A stretch of DNA of 64,000 bases from Kitasatospora aureofaciens (GTDB taxonomy: Bacteria; Actinomycetota; Actinomycetes; Streptomycetales; Streptomycetaceae): positions 1-64,000 of the forward strand of contig NZ_JAHTKP010000016.1 of NCBI RefSeq assembly GCF_019192735.1, read 5' to 3'. The notes under the pieces were generated by a model, which was not told where the DNA came from, made no database searches, and worked only from the letters and a program-made list of their open reading frames with translations. The translations under genes and the position numbers were made by a program. This document shows, piece by piece, positions 41,503-49,516 of the stretch. The first letter of the stretch is position 1. Every line of letters starts with the position of its first letter.

Positions 41503-43473
41503 GTGTCGTCGGGTTCGGCCGAACCGGGGGTTGTGCCTCCGACGCGCGGCGCGAGATTCCGGGCCTGGATGCTGGAAGGCCTGTCGGACATGGCCAAGCA
41601 GTACCCGGGGCCGCACGCCGAGGTGCCCGCCGGGCACAAGACCGCGCACTGGTGGCGGGTCATGTGCCTGACCGGTGTCGACTACTTCTCGACCCTCGGC
41701 TACCAGCCCGGCATCGCCGCGCTCGCGGCCGGGCTGCTCTCCCCGGTGGCGACCATCGTGCTGGTGATCGTCACCCTGCTGGGTGCGCTGCCGGTCTACC
41801 GGCGGGTGGCCCACGAGAGCCCGCACGGCGAGGGCTCGATCGCCATGCTGGAGCGGCTGCTGTCGTTCTGGCGGGGCAAGCTCTTCGTGCTGGCGCTGCT
41901 CGGGTTCGCGGTCACCGACTTCATGATCACCATTACCCTGTCGGCCGCCGACGCCAGTGCGCACCTGGTGGAGAACCCCCATCTGACCAGCGCCCTCGGC
42001 GGCCGGCAGGTGCTGATCACGCTGGTCCTGATCGCGTTGCTCGGCGCCGTGTTCCTCAAGGGCTTCGGCGAGGCGATCGGCGTGGCCGTCGTCCTCGTCG
42101 TCGTGTACCTCGCGCTCAACGTCGTCGTGGTGGCCAACGGCCTCTGGCACGTCCTCAAGGCCCCGCACGTCATCGGCGACTGGTCCGACGCGCTCACCAC
42201 CGCGCACGGGAACGTGGCCGCGATGATCGGCGTCTCCCTGATCGTCTTCCCCAAGCTCGCGCTGGGCCTGTCCGGCTTCGAGACCGGCGTCGCCGTGATG
42301 CCGCACATCGAGGGCGACCCGGACGACACCGAGGAGCGCCCCACCGGCCGGATCCGCGGCACCCGCAAGCTGCTCACCACCGCCGCCGTGATCATGAGCA
42401 TCTTCCTGATCACCACCGCCTTCATCACCACCCTGCTGATCCCCGCCGACGACTTCAAGACCGGCGGCCCGGCCAACGGCCGCGCCCTCGCCTACCTCGC
42501 TCACCAGTACCTCGGCAGCGCCTTCGGCAGCATCTACGACCTGTCGACCATCGCCATCCTCTGGTTCGCCGGTGCCTCGGCCATGGCGGGCATGCTCAAC
42601 CTGCTGCCGCGCTACCTGCCCCGCTACGGCATGGTGCCGGCCTGGGCGCGGGCGGTGCGGCCGATGGTGATCGTCCTGACCCTGATCGGGTTCCTGATCA
42701 CCTGGATCTTCAACGCCAACGTGGACGCCCAGGGCGGCGCCTACGCCACCGGTGTGCTGGTGCTGATCACCTCGGCGGCCATCGCCGTCACGATCGCCGC
42801 GTACAAGGCCCAGGAGCGGCGGTGGACCATCGGGTTCGCGGCGATCTCCGCCGTGTTCCTCTACACCACGGCGATCAACATCGGCGAACGGCCGGACGGC
42901 GTCAAGATCGGTTCCTGCTTCATCGGCGGCATCGTGCTCGTCTCCTTCCTCTCCCGGCTCAAGCGTTCCTTCGAACTGCGCGTCACGGACGTCGTGTTGG
43001 ACGAGACGGCGGGGCGGTTCGTCCGCGACTACACCCACCGCCCGCTGCGGCTGATCGCCAACGAGCCGAACAGCCGCGACCTCGCCGAGTACCGGGACAA
43101 GCTGCGGCAGATCCGCGCCGACAACGACATCCCGGCCGAGGACGACCTGGTCTTCGTCGAGGTCACGGTGCTCGACCCGTCCGACTTCGAGGCCGAACTG
43201 ACCGTCCACGGCGAGGTGATGCACGACCGCTACCGGGTGCTGGCGCTGCAGAGCTCCAGCGTGCCGAACGCGCTGGCCGCGCTGCTGCTGCGGGTCCGGG
43301 ACCTCACCGGGCAGCAGCCGCACATCTACTTCGAGTGGACGGAGGGCAATCCCTTCGCCCAGTTCCTGCGGTTCTTCCTGTTCGGGCAGGGCGAGATCGC
43401 GCCGGTCACCCGCGAGGTGCTGCGCGAGGCCGAGCCGGACCGCTCCCGGCGGCCGGCCGTCCACGTGGGCTGA
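41503..43473 (+). CDS. APC-superfamily amino acid/cation permease
   Basis: About 656 residues. It has some 11-12 membrane helices in residues 45-475, beginning CLTGVDYFSTLGYQPGIAAL, and an N-terminal motif-like GEGSIAMLERLLSFWRGK, with a central SLIVFPKLALGLSGFETGVAVM that resembles helix 6 of APC carriers. The C-terminal 170 residues are soluble (PLRLIANEPNSRDLAEYRDK, VFVEVTVLDPSDFEAELTV), like the cytosolic tails of APC/KUP-like transporters. The substrate is uncertain (amino acid or potassium). Three in-frame GTGs lie at 41494, 41500 and 41503; the last is best spaced from ACAGGGG. Confidence 0.8.
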   Translation: MSSGSAEPGVVPPTRGARFRAWMLEGLSDMAKQYPGPHAEVPAGHKTAHWWRVMCLTGVDYFSTLGYQPGIAALAAGLLSPVATIVLVIVTLLGALPVYRRVAHESPHGEGSIAMLERLLSFWRGKLFVLALLGFAVTDFMITITLSAADASAHLVENPHLTSALGGRQVLITLVLIALLGAVFLKGFGEAIGVAVVLVVVYLALNVVVVANGLWHVLKAPHVIGDWSDALTTAHGNVAAMIGVSLIVFPKLALGLSGFETGVAVMPHIEGDPDDTEERPTGRIRGTRKLLTTAAVIMSIFLITTAFITTLLIPADDFKTGGPANGRALAYLAHQYLGSAFGSIYDLSTIAILWFAGASAMAGMLNLLPRYLPRYGMVPAWARAVRPMVIVLTLIGFLITWIFNANVDAQGGAYATGVLVLITSAAIAVTIAAYKAQERRWTIGFAAISAVFLYTTAINIGERPDGVKIGSCFIGGIVLVSFLSRLKRSFELRVTDVVLDETAGRFVRDYTHRPLRLIANEPNSRDLAEYRDKLRQIRADNDIPAEDDLVFVEVTVLDPSDFEAELTVHGEVMHDRYRVLALQSSSVPNALAALLLRVRDLTGQQPHIYFEWTEGNPFAQFLRFFLFGQGEIAPVTREVLREAEPDRSRRPAVHVG

Positions 43474-43489
43474 GCGGGCGCGTGCGCGC

Positions 43490-43506
43490 CGCCCCCCCCG
43501 GGGGCG
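43490..43506. terminator. Short GC hairpin between convergent genes
   Basis: CGCCCCC and GGGGGCG form a 7-bp stem with a 3-base loop, in the 35-bp gap between the APC transporter and the convergent small gene at 43509. Plausible bidirectional terminator. Confidence 0.4.
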
Positions 43507-43508
43507 CC

Positions 43509-43802
43509 TCAGCAGCGGAACGATGCGCGGTCGTCCCAGACGTGCAGCAGGAAGCCGTCGACCGGGCCGTCCGGGGCGACCAGGGTCAGGGACTCCTCGA
43601 TCCGGTCGTAGGAGCGGTCGAAGGCCTCGTAGTCCTCGGCGTCCACCAGGGCCGTCGACTCGTCGAACCAGGGCTTGACCTCGGCGAAGCCCTGCTGGGG
43701 TATGAAGCGGCCGCTCTGCCAGGGGAAGTCCGCCTCCTCGACGACGATCTCGCCGAGCAGTTCGTCCCCGCGCATCAGCCGCCACGTGGTTTCGAGTGTC
43801 AT
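43509..43802 (-). CDS. Small conserved-looking hypothetical protein
   Basis: The 97-residue protein is acidic and has no membrane segment. Sequence: TLETTWRLMRGDELLGEIVV, then EADFPWQSGRFIPQQGFAEV, then FDESTALVDAEDYEAFDRSY, ending in LHVWDDRASFRC. I do not recognise a named family; small proteins of this look are common in streptomycetes. ATG at 43802 follows GGGAGGCGG, a good ribosome binding site, and supports a real gene. It converges on the APC transporter. Confidence 0.7.
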   Translation of the reverse strand: MTLETTWRLMRGDELLGEIVVEEADFPWQSGRFIPQQGFAEVKPWFDESTALVDAEDYEAFDRSYDRIEESLTLVAPDGPVDGFLLHVWDDRASFRC

Positions 43803-43873
43803 CCGTCCGCCTCCCGCCGGAGCCCGAGGGCCGGGCCCTGGCAGGAGTCTGGCACCGGGTACCGACAATGTGG

Positions 43874-44143
43874 CTAGCGGTTCGGGTGCGACTTGTTCCA
43901 CGCCGGGGCGACGAAGGCCACCAGGGCGACGGCGAAGCCGAGTTGGAGGATGTGGCGGATCCAGTCGATGCCCGAGGTGTGGCGGACGCCGATCCACCCG
44001 GAGGCGGCGTTGCCGAGCCAGGCGCCGGCGGCGCCGAGCAGCATCGTCAGCCACCACGGGATCGACTGCGGTCCACGCAGGACGAGCTTGGCGAGCACGC
44101 CCAGCACGAAGCCGATGAGCAGAATCCACAGGAGCTGGAACAT
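43874..44143 (-). CDS. GlsB/YeaQ/YmgE stress-response membrane protein
   Basis: The 89-residue protein has three helices: WILLIGFVLGVLAKLVLRGP, WWLTMLLGAAGAWLGNAASG and RHILQLGFAVALVAFVAPAW. The Gly-rich transglycosylase-associated pattern fits the GlsB/YeaQ/YmgE family, small membrane proteins induced by stress; molecular function unknown. ATG at 44143. It is 81 bp downstream of the trehalose importer operon's last gene, on the same strand, but likely independent. Confidence 0.85.
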   Translation of the reverse strand: MFQLLWILLIGFVLGVLAKLVLRGPQSIPWWLTMLLGAAGAWLGNAASGWIGVRHTSGIDWIRHILQLGFAVALVAFVAPAWNKSHPNR

Positions 44144-44224
44144 CGCAGGCCACCTTTCGGGCGCGGTTCGTCCCATGATCGCCCGGATCGGCCGAACGGG
44201 CATGTCGGCGGGCCGCGCCGCTGG

Positions 44225-45388
44225 TCAGCGGCCCGGACGGGTGAGCGTGGCGCCCGTGGACGGGTCGAAGACGTGCAGGCGGCCGGTGTCCACCCACAGC
44301 TCCAGCGGCCGGCCCTCGGCGGCCCGGGTCGCGGTGCCGATCCGGGCGACCATCTCGCGTCCGCCCTCGACCGTCCCGACCGCCCCGACCGTCCCGACCG
44401 CCCCGACCGTCCCGACCGTCCCGACCGTGAAGTGCGCGAACACGTCCGAGCCGACCGACTCCACCACCTCCACTCCGACCGTCACCGTCCGCCCGCCGCG
44501 CGGGTGCTCCAGGAGCGCCGCGTCCTCGAAGTGCTCCGGACGGATGCCCACCACGACCCGGCGCGGCGCGTCGGCCCGCTCCAGCTGCTGCCGCAGCCCG
44601 TCCGGCAGTGGCAGCTCGCCCAGTGCGGTGCGCAGCGCGCCGTTCTCCAGCGTGGCGTCCAGGACGTTCATGGCCGGCGAGCCGATGAAGCCGGCGACGA
44701 ACAGGTTCACCGGGTGGTCGTACAACTCCTGCGGCGCGCCGACCTGCTGGACGACGCCGCCGCGCATCACCACCACCCGGTCGCCGAGGGTCATCGCCTC
44801 GACCTGGTCGTGGGTGACGTAGACGGTGGTGGTGCCCAGGCGGCGCTGGAGCCGGGCGATCTGGGTGCGCATCCGGACCCGCAGCTGGGCGTCCAGGTTG
44901 GACAGCGGCTCGTCCATCAGGAAGGCCTTCGGCGCGCGGACGATCGCCCGGCCCATCGCGACCCGCTGGCGCTGGCCGCCGGAGAGCTGCGCCGGGCGGC
45001 GCTCCAGGTGGTCGGTGAGGTCGAGGATGCGGGCGGCCTCCTCGACCTTGCGGGCGATCTCCGCCTTGTCCGTCCTGGCCAGGCGCAGGGCGAATCCCAT
45101 GTTCTGGCGGACCGTCATGTGCGGGTAGAGCGCGTAGCTCTGGAACACCATGGCGATGTCCCGGTCCTTCGGGGCGAGGTCGTTGACCACCCGGCCGCCG
45201 ATCCGCAGGGTTCCGGCGGTGATGTCCTCCAGGCCCGCGATCATGTTGAGGGTGGTGGACTTGCCGCACCCGGACGGGCCGACCAGGATCACGAACTCCC
45301 CGTCCCCGATGGTGAGATCGACGCCCCGGACGGCGACCGCGCCGTCCGGGTAGTGCTTGGTGAGGCCGTCGAGGACGAGCTCCGCCAT
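44225..45388 (-). CDS. sugC: ATPase of trehalose importer (SugC, MalK/UgpC type)
   Basis: The 387-residue protein has Walker A GPSGCGKST, Q-loop VFQSYALYPHMTV, signature LSGGQRQRVAMGRA, Walker B AFLMDEPLSNLD, and a C-terminal MalK-type OB domain (about 240-385, GIRPEHFED). MalK-family ATPases can serve several sugar importers. Here the gene follows sugA/sugB on the same strand with a 4-bp gap to sugB, so it belongs to LpqY-SugABC. The OB domain contains a run of Val-Gly-(Thr/Ala) triplets encoded by a 9-bp minisatellite, which is unusual in this family. ATG at 45388. Confidence 0.85.
   Translation of the reverse strand: MAELVLDGLTKHYPDGAVAVRGVDLTIGDGEFVILVGPSGCGKSTTLNMIAGLEDITAGTLRIGGRVVNDLAPKDRDIAMVFQSYALYPHMTVRQNMGFALRLARTDKAEIARKVEEAARILDLTDHLERRPAQLSGGQRQRVAMGRAIVRAPKAFLMDEPLSNLDAQLRVRMRTQIARLQRRLGTTTVYVTHDQVEAMTLGDRVVVMRGGVVQQVGAPQELYDHPVNLFVAGFIGSPAMNVLDATLENGALRTALGELPLPDGLRQQLERADAPRRVVVGIRPEHFEDAALLEHPRGGRTVTVGVEVVESVGSDVFAHFTVGTVGTVGAVGTVGAVGTVEGGREMVARIGTATRAAEGRPLELWVDTGRLHVFDPSTGATLTRPGR
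44369..44428 (-). repeat. 9-bp in-frame minisatellite in sugC
   Basis: Six full units of GACCGTCCC or GACCGCCCC plus a partial one, head to tail on the forward strand. They encode Val-Gly-Thr or Val-Gly-Ala triplets in the MalK-type regulatory domain of SugC. Slippage would lengthen or shorten a loop there without frameshift. Confidence 0.85.
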
Positions 45389-45392
45389 GCGG

Positions 45393-46223
45393 TCACCCCT
45401 TCACTGCGCCGGCGGTCAGGCCGGCCACGATGCGGCGTTGGAACAGCAGCACGAAGACCACGATCGGGACCGTGATCACCATGGCCGCCGCGGCGATCGA
45501 GCCGGTCGGCTGCTGGAACTGCGAGCTGCCGGTGAAGAACGCGATCGCCGCCGGGACGGTCCGCGCCGCCCGGGTGGAGGTGAGCGAGATCGCGAACAGG
45601 AAGTCGTTCCAGCAGAAGATGAACACCAGGATGCCGGTGGTGAACACCCCGGGCGCCGCCAGCGGGGCGATGACCAGCCGGAACGCCTGCCAGGGCGTGG
45701 CGCCGTCCACCCGGGCGGCCTTCTCCAGGTCCCAGGGGATCTCCCGGAAGAACGCCGACAGGGTGTAGATCGCCAGCGGCAGCGAGAAGGTCATGTACGG
45801 GATGATCAGGCCCGGCCAGGTGTCGAACAGGCCCAGGACGCGCTCGATGTCGAAGAGCGGGGAGACCAGGGAGATCGGCGGGAACATCGCGATCAGCAGC
45901 GACATGCCGATCAGCAGCCGCTTCCCCGGGAAGCGCAGCCGGGCGACGGCGTAGGCGGCCATCGTGCCGAGGGCGACGGCGATGGTGGTGGCGATGACGG
46001 CGATGCCGACCGAGTTGAGCAGGGCGCGGGTGAACTCGGAGGTGCGGAAGATGCCGCGGTAGTTCTCCAGCGTCCAGCGGCGCGGAACGAAGTCGCCGTC
46101 GGTGAGGGTGCTCGGGTCCTTGAAGGAGAGTGCGGCGATCCACCAGACCGGGAACAGCGCGTAGAGCACCACGACGAGGTTGACAACCGTCCAGCCGGCG
46201 CTGCGCCGGGCGTTGGCGTTCAC
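45393..46223 (-). CDS. sugB: Trehalose importer permease SugB (MalG-like)
   Basis: The 276-residue protein has six helices and the EAA loop EKAARVDGATPWQAFRLVIAPLAAP, the ATPase contact of binding-protein-dependent importers. Other features: VVNLVVVLYALFPVWWIAAL, SLLIAMFPPISLVSPLFDI. It is MalG-like in length and layout. GTG at 46223 overlaps the stop of sugA (GTGA at 46220-46223). Assignment as SugB rests on the neighbouring LpqY-like binding protein and the matching gene order in mycobacteria. Confidence 0.82.
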   Translation of the reverse strand: MNANARRSAGWTVVNLVVVLYALFPVWWIAALSFKDPSTLTDGDFVPRRWTLENYRGIFRTSEFTRALLNSVGIAVIATTIAVALGTMAAYAVARLRFPGKRLLIGMSLLIAMFPPISLVSPLFDIERVLGLFDTWPGLIIPYMTFSLPLAIYTLSAFFREIPWDLEKAARVDGATPWQAFRLVIAPLAAPGVFTTGILVFIFCWNDFLFAISLTSTRAARTVPAAIAFFTGSSQFQQPTGSIAAAAMVITVPIVVFVLLFQRRIVAGLTAGAVKG

Positions 46224-47134
46224 CGGCCGCCCGCCTCGCCGCCGGGTGCCGCCGCGCCGAAGACCTTGACGAAGACGAGCGCGATCGCCGCCACACACAG
46301 GAAGATCAGCACCGAGATCGCCGAGCCGATGCCGAGGTTGAGGGCGGTGAACAGGTTGTCGTACCCGAGGATGGAGACCGAGCCGGTGTCGTTCGAGCCG
46401 CCGGTCAGCACGTAGATGTCGTCGAAGACCCGGAACGCGTCGAGGGTCCGGAACAGCAGCGCCACCAGGATCGCCGGCTTCATCAGCGGCAGCACGACCA
46501 GGCGCAGCCGCTGCCCGAAGCCCGCGCCGTCCACCTGCGCGGCACGCAGCGTCTCCTCGGGCACGAGGGCCAGACCGGCCAGGAGCAGGAGCGCCATGAA
46601 CGGCGTGGTCTTCCACACCTCGGCCAGGATGATCAGCCCGATCGCCTGCCAGTGGTCGGTGAGCGGCGCGCTGCCCGGCGGCAGGAGGGCGGCCAGATAG
46701 CCGGTGCCGGGCGTCCAGGCGTACTGCCAGGAGTACGCGGAGACCACCGTCACGATGCCGTACGGCACCAGCACGGCGGTGCGGACGGCGCCGCGCCACA
46801 GGATCGTCCGGTGCATCACCAGGGCGAGCGCCAGGCCGAGGACCAGCTCGATCGTCACCGAGACCGCCGTGATCAGGACGGTCACCGAGAGGGCCTGCCA
46901 CCAGTACGGACTCGACAGCACGGCCACGTAGTTGTCGAGCCAGACGAACCGGGCGCGCTGTGGGAAGCGCAGGTCGTAGCGCTGGAGGGAGAGGTAGACG
47001 GCGTAGCCGACCGGATAGGCCGTCACCGCCGCCATCACCAGGACGGCCGGGGCGCAGAGCAGCCAGCCGAGGCGGCGCTCCTGGCGGGAGCCGGCACTGG
47101 CTCTGGTTGCGCGCGTGGTGGTCGTGAGCGTCAC
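46220..47134 (-). CDS. sugA: Trehalose importer permease SugA (MalF-like)
   Basis: The 304-residue protein has six helices, with an N-terminal WLLCAPAVLVMAAVTAYPVG, SLQRYDLRFPQRARFVWLDN, and EAA loop EETLRAAQVDGAGFGQRLRL with the conserved Gly. It is MalF-like and shorter than E. coli MalF, as in actinobacterial sugar importers. GTG at 47134 overlaps the TGA of lpqY. Predicted to pair with SugB in the membrane. Confidence 0.82.
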   Translation of the reverse strand: MTLTTTTRATRASAGSRQERRLGWLLCAPAVLVMAAVTAYPVGYAVYLSLQRYDLRFPQRARFVWLDNYVAVLSSPYWWQALSVTVLITAVSVTIELVLGLALALVMHRTILWRGAVRTAVLVPYGIVTVVSAYSWQYAWTPGTGYLAALLPPGSAPLTDHWQAIGLIILAEVWKTTPFMALLLLAGLALVPEETLRAAQVDGAGFGQRLRLVVLPLMKPAILVALLFRTLDAFRVFDDIYVLTGGSNDTGSVSILGYDNLFTALNLGIGSAISVLIFLCVAAIALVFVKVFGAAAPGGEAGGR

Positions 47135-48396
47135 GGGATCAGCCCCTTCGAGCCGAGTGCGTCCCTGATCTGGCCGGACAGGGCGGCGACGGTGCGTTCC
47201 GGGTCCACGGCGGAGGGCGGGGAGAGCGCGTGGGCGATGGCGATCGAGACGTTCTGGTAGGCAGGTGTTTGCGGGCGCAGCGAGGCGGAGTCGAGGGCGG
47301 CGAGGACGTCGGCGGCGAAGGGATAGCTGCTCGTCAACTCCGGTGCGGTGTAAAGGCTTCGGAGGGAGGGCGGGAGGCCGCCGCGGAGTGCGTTGACGAG
47401 TTGGTTGTCGCGGTTTCGCAGGCAGAGCGTCGCCTCGTGGGCGAGTTCGGGGCGCCGGCTGTACGCGCCGACGGCGAGATCGATCCCGCCGATCGTGACG
47501 GCGGCCGGCCGGTCCGGCGACACGGCAGGGTAGGGCGCCCAGCGGAAGTGGGCGAACAGGTCGGGCCGGTCGGCCTTCATCGCCGGATAGACGAACGGGT
47601 AGTTGAGTTCGAAGGCTGCTGTGCCCGACTCCAGCGCGAGCCGGTTCTGGTCCTCCATCTGGTTGGCGAGGGACGGGTCGGCGGCGGGGGAGTGGGCCAG
47701 TTCCCGGATGATGCCGGCGGCCGTGACGGCGGGCGTGCCGAGCGCGGGTGCGGTGGCGTCCGGTGTGAGGACGGCGCCGCCCGCACTGCTGACGAGGGTG
47801 TTGAACCAGACGGTCAGGCCCTCGTACTGGGCGCCCTGCACCTCGACGTAGTGCGGCTTGTTGCTCCGGGCGAGGGCGTCCGCCTGCGCGAGCAGGTCGG
47901 CCCAGGTGTGGGGCGGGGACGGCGCGAGATCGTCGCGGTACCAGAGGAGTTGGGTGTTCGAGTTGTACGGCGCGGCGTACAGCCGGTCCTTCCAGGTGGC
48001 CGTCTTGAGGGCGGCCGGCAGGGTGTCCGCCGCGACCTCGTCCTTCTGCGCCCCGGTCCACTCGCGGATCCAGCCCGCCTCCGCGAACTCGGGTGCCCAG
48101 GTGACGTCCAGCCCCATGATGTCCACGCCCGCGTCGCGCGCGGCGAGCCGGCGGACGAGTTGCTGCCGCTGTCCGTCGGCGGTGCGCGGCAGCTTGTTGT
48201 ACCGGATCGCGTACCGCCCGCCGGAGGCCCGCCCGCAGGCGTCGGCGGCCTGCTGGAGGGCACCGGAGTCGTCGGGGAAGTTGTACCAGTCGAGCGTCGC
48301 CGGGCCGGTGCCGGTGCCGCCGCTCCCGCAGGCGGTGAGCGCGAGGGCGAGGGCGAGCACGGCCGTCCGGGCATGCGGGCAACGGCGTTTCGGCAT
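47131..48396 (-). CDS. lpqY: LpqY-like trehalose-binding lipoprotein
   Basis: The 421-residue protein has a lipoprotein signal with lipobox LALTACG (Cys23). It follows Mycobacterium LpqY along its length: NKLPRTADGQRQQLVRRLAA, DIMGLDVTWAPEFAEAGWIR, YAAPYNSNTQLLWYRDDL, VWFNTLVSSAGGAVL, FRWAPYPAVSPDRPAAVTIG, GGIDLAVGAYSRR and GGLPPSLRSLYT. LpqY captures trehalose outside the membrane for import by SugABC. The order lpqY-sugA-sugB-sugC is the mycobacterial one, with 4-bp overlaps at the first two junctions and a 4-bp gap at the third. In mycobacteria it recycles trehalose released from mycolate transfer; streptomycetes lack mycolates, so here it probably salvages environmental or self-released trehalose. 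ATG at 48396 follows GGGAGTGAG. Confidence 0.85.
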   Translation of the reverse strand: MPKRRCPHARTAVLALALALTACGSGGTGTGPATLDWYNFPDDSGALQQAADACGRASGGRYAIRYNKLPRTADGQRQQLVRRLAARDAGVDIMGLDVTWAPEFAEAGWIREWTGAQKDEVAADTLPAALKTATWKDRLYAAPYNSNTQLLWYRDDLAPSPPHTWADLLAQADALARSNKPHYVEVQGAQYEGLTVWFNTLVSSAGGAVLTPDATAPALGTPAVTAAGIIRELAHSPAADPSLANQMEDQNRLALESGTAAFELNYPFVYPAMKADRPDLFAHFRWAPYPAVSPDRPAAVTIGGIDLAVGAYSRRPELAHEATLCLRNRDNQLVNALRGGLPPSLRSLYTAPELTSSYPFAADVLAALDSASLRPQTPAYQNVSIAIAHALSPPSAVDPERTVAALSGQIRDALGSKGLIP

Positions 48397-48544
48397 CTCA
48401 CTCCCGGGCTCGACGGCTCGCGACTCGCCACGCTAGGGCAATGAGCGTGCACGGACGGTGACTTCGCGGCCGTGGCGCGGGGGAGGTGGTTGTGCGGATC
48501 CTGCTCATGCGCCCCCTTGGCGCCACGGGCGCCGGGCCGGGGGC

Positions 48545-49345
48545 TCAGTCCTCCAGGGTGGCCTCGGCGGCGTCGCGGACGTCCGGGTGGGGGTCTGCGG
48601 CGAGGGTGGTGAGAAGATCCCGCGTGCCCGGGGTGGACCAACCGCAGACGGCCCAGACGAGGTCCTCGCGGACGGTGGGGTCGGGGTGGGCGGCCAGGTG
48701 GGCGAGTCGGTCCAGGGGGCCGCGGCGGCGGAGCGAGAACCAGTGGAGGGCGGCCCGGAGTTCGGTGGGGTCGCCCGGGGTGCCGGCGGCGTCGATGCGG
48801 GCGAGCAGGACCCGGACGGGCGGGGGCGGGCCGTCGAGCGGATGCGGGTGGCGTTCGCGCAGGCGGCGGCTGCCGTACCCGCCGCGGATCCGGCAGCCGT
48901 AGCAGGTGCAGGGGCGGGTGCCGTGGGCGTTCGGCAGGTAGCGCCAGCCGGTGACCTGGGGTGCGGTGCGGATCCGGTGGATCTCGCGGGTGCTCACCGC
49001 GCGGGGCAGGAACACCTCCCAGCCGCGCGGATCCGGCAGCGCGCCGATCCGGCGCACCGCCTCGGCGGCCGGCACCAGGCGCTGGGCGTCCTTGGCGCGG
49101 TCCCGGTAGTGCCCGGCCAGGACCGGCTGGTCGTCGGGCAGCCGGACGTGGACGGCGACCAGCCCGCCCCGGGTGCCGAACCGCGCCAGCTCGCGCAGCC
49201 ACTGGTGGGTGAGGGTGTACGAGGGCAGGACCGGGAAGCAGTACACCCCGCGCACGCCGCCCTGCCCCCGGCTGTCCGCCCGGATGCCGGCCCGGCGGAC
49301 GCGAGGGGCGCTCGCGGTGGAGGTCAGGTGCACGAACATCGCCAT
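48545..49345 (-). CDS. ART-like/Cys-cluster/HEAT-repeat fusion protein, uncharacterised
   Basis: The 266-residue protein has three parts. Residues 1-125 look like an ADP-ribosyltransferase-type alpha/beta unit: MFVHLTSTASAPRVRRAGIR (His6), GVRGVYCFPVLPSY (Tyr35), LVAVHVRLPDDQPVLAGHY, RGWEVFLPRAV (Glu110). Residues 146-151 are CTCYGC, a possible zinc or cluster site. Residues 195-266 are helical HEAT-like repeats (HPDPTVREDLVWAV, DPHPDVRDAAEATL). There is no signal peptide or membrane helix. The ART assignment is by eye and tentative; the HEAT part is clearer. It is a single gene with no toxin-antitoxin partner in sight. ATG at 49345. Confidence 0.65.
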   Translation of the reverse strand: MAMFVHLTSTASAPRVRRAGIRADSRGQGGVRGVYCFPVLPSYTLTHQWLRELARFGTRGGLVAVHVRLPDDQPVLAGHYRDRAKDAQRLVPAAEAVRRIGALPDPRGWEVFLPRAVSTREIHRIRTAPQVTGWRYLPNAHGTRPCTCYGCRIRGGYGSRRLRERHPHPLDGPPPPVRVLLARIDAAGTPGDPTELRAALHWFSLRRRGPLDRLAHLAAHPDPTVREDLVWAVCGWSTPGTRDLLTTLAADPHPDVRDAAEATLED

Positions 49346-49409
49346 GAGCCGGAATGGTAGCGACCGGCCGGAGATGGTCCGAGGGATTTTCGAGCGCGGC
49401 CGCGGGCCG

Positions 49410-49494
49410 CTACGACCCGCCCGTGCGGCGGGTGATCAGGGACTCCAGGCCGTCGAGGATGCGGGCGAGGCCGAAGTCCAGGCTACGGGCCCAT
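49410..49494 (-). pseudogene. 3' remnant of a TetR-family regulator gene
   Basis: On the minus strand this reads RSLDFGLARILDGLESLITR and ends Arg-Thr-Gly-Gly-Ser with a TAG stop. The pattern (Phe-Gly-Leu-x-x-Ile-Leu-Asp-Gly-Leu-Glu-x-Leu) is the typical last helix of TetR/AcrR regulators. No helix-turn-helix is found upstream; the frame beyond belongs to other genes' shadows. Only about 28 codons remain, so this is a decayed gene end. Confidence 0.45.
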
Positions 49495-49516
49495 GGTGGC
49501 GGCGTAGCTGGTGCGG

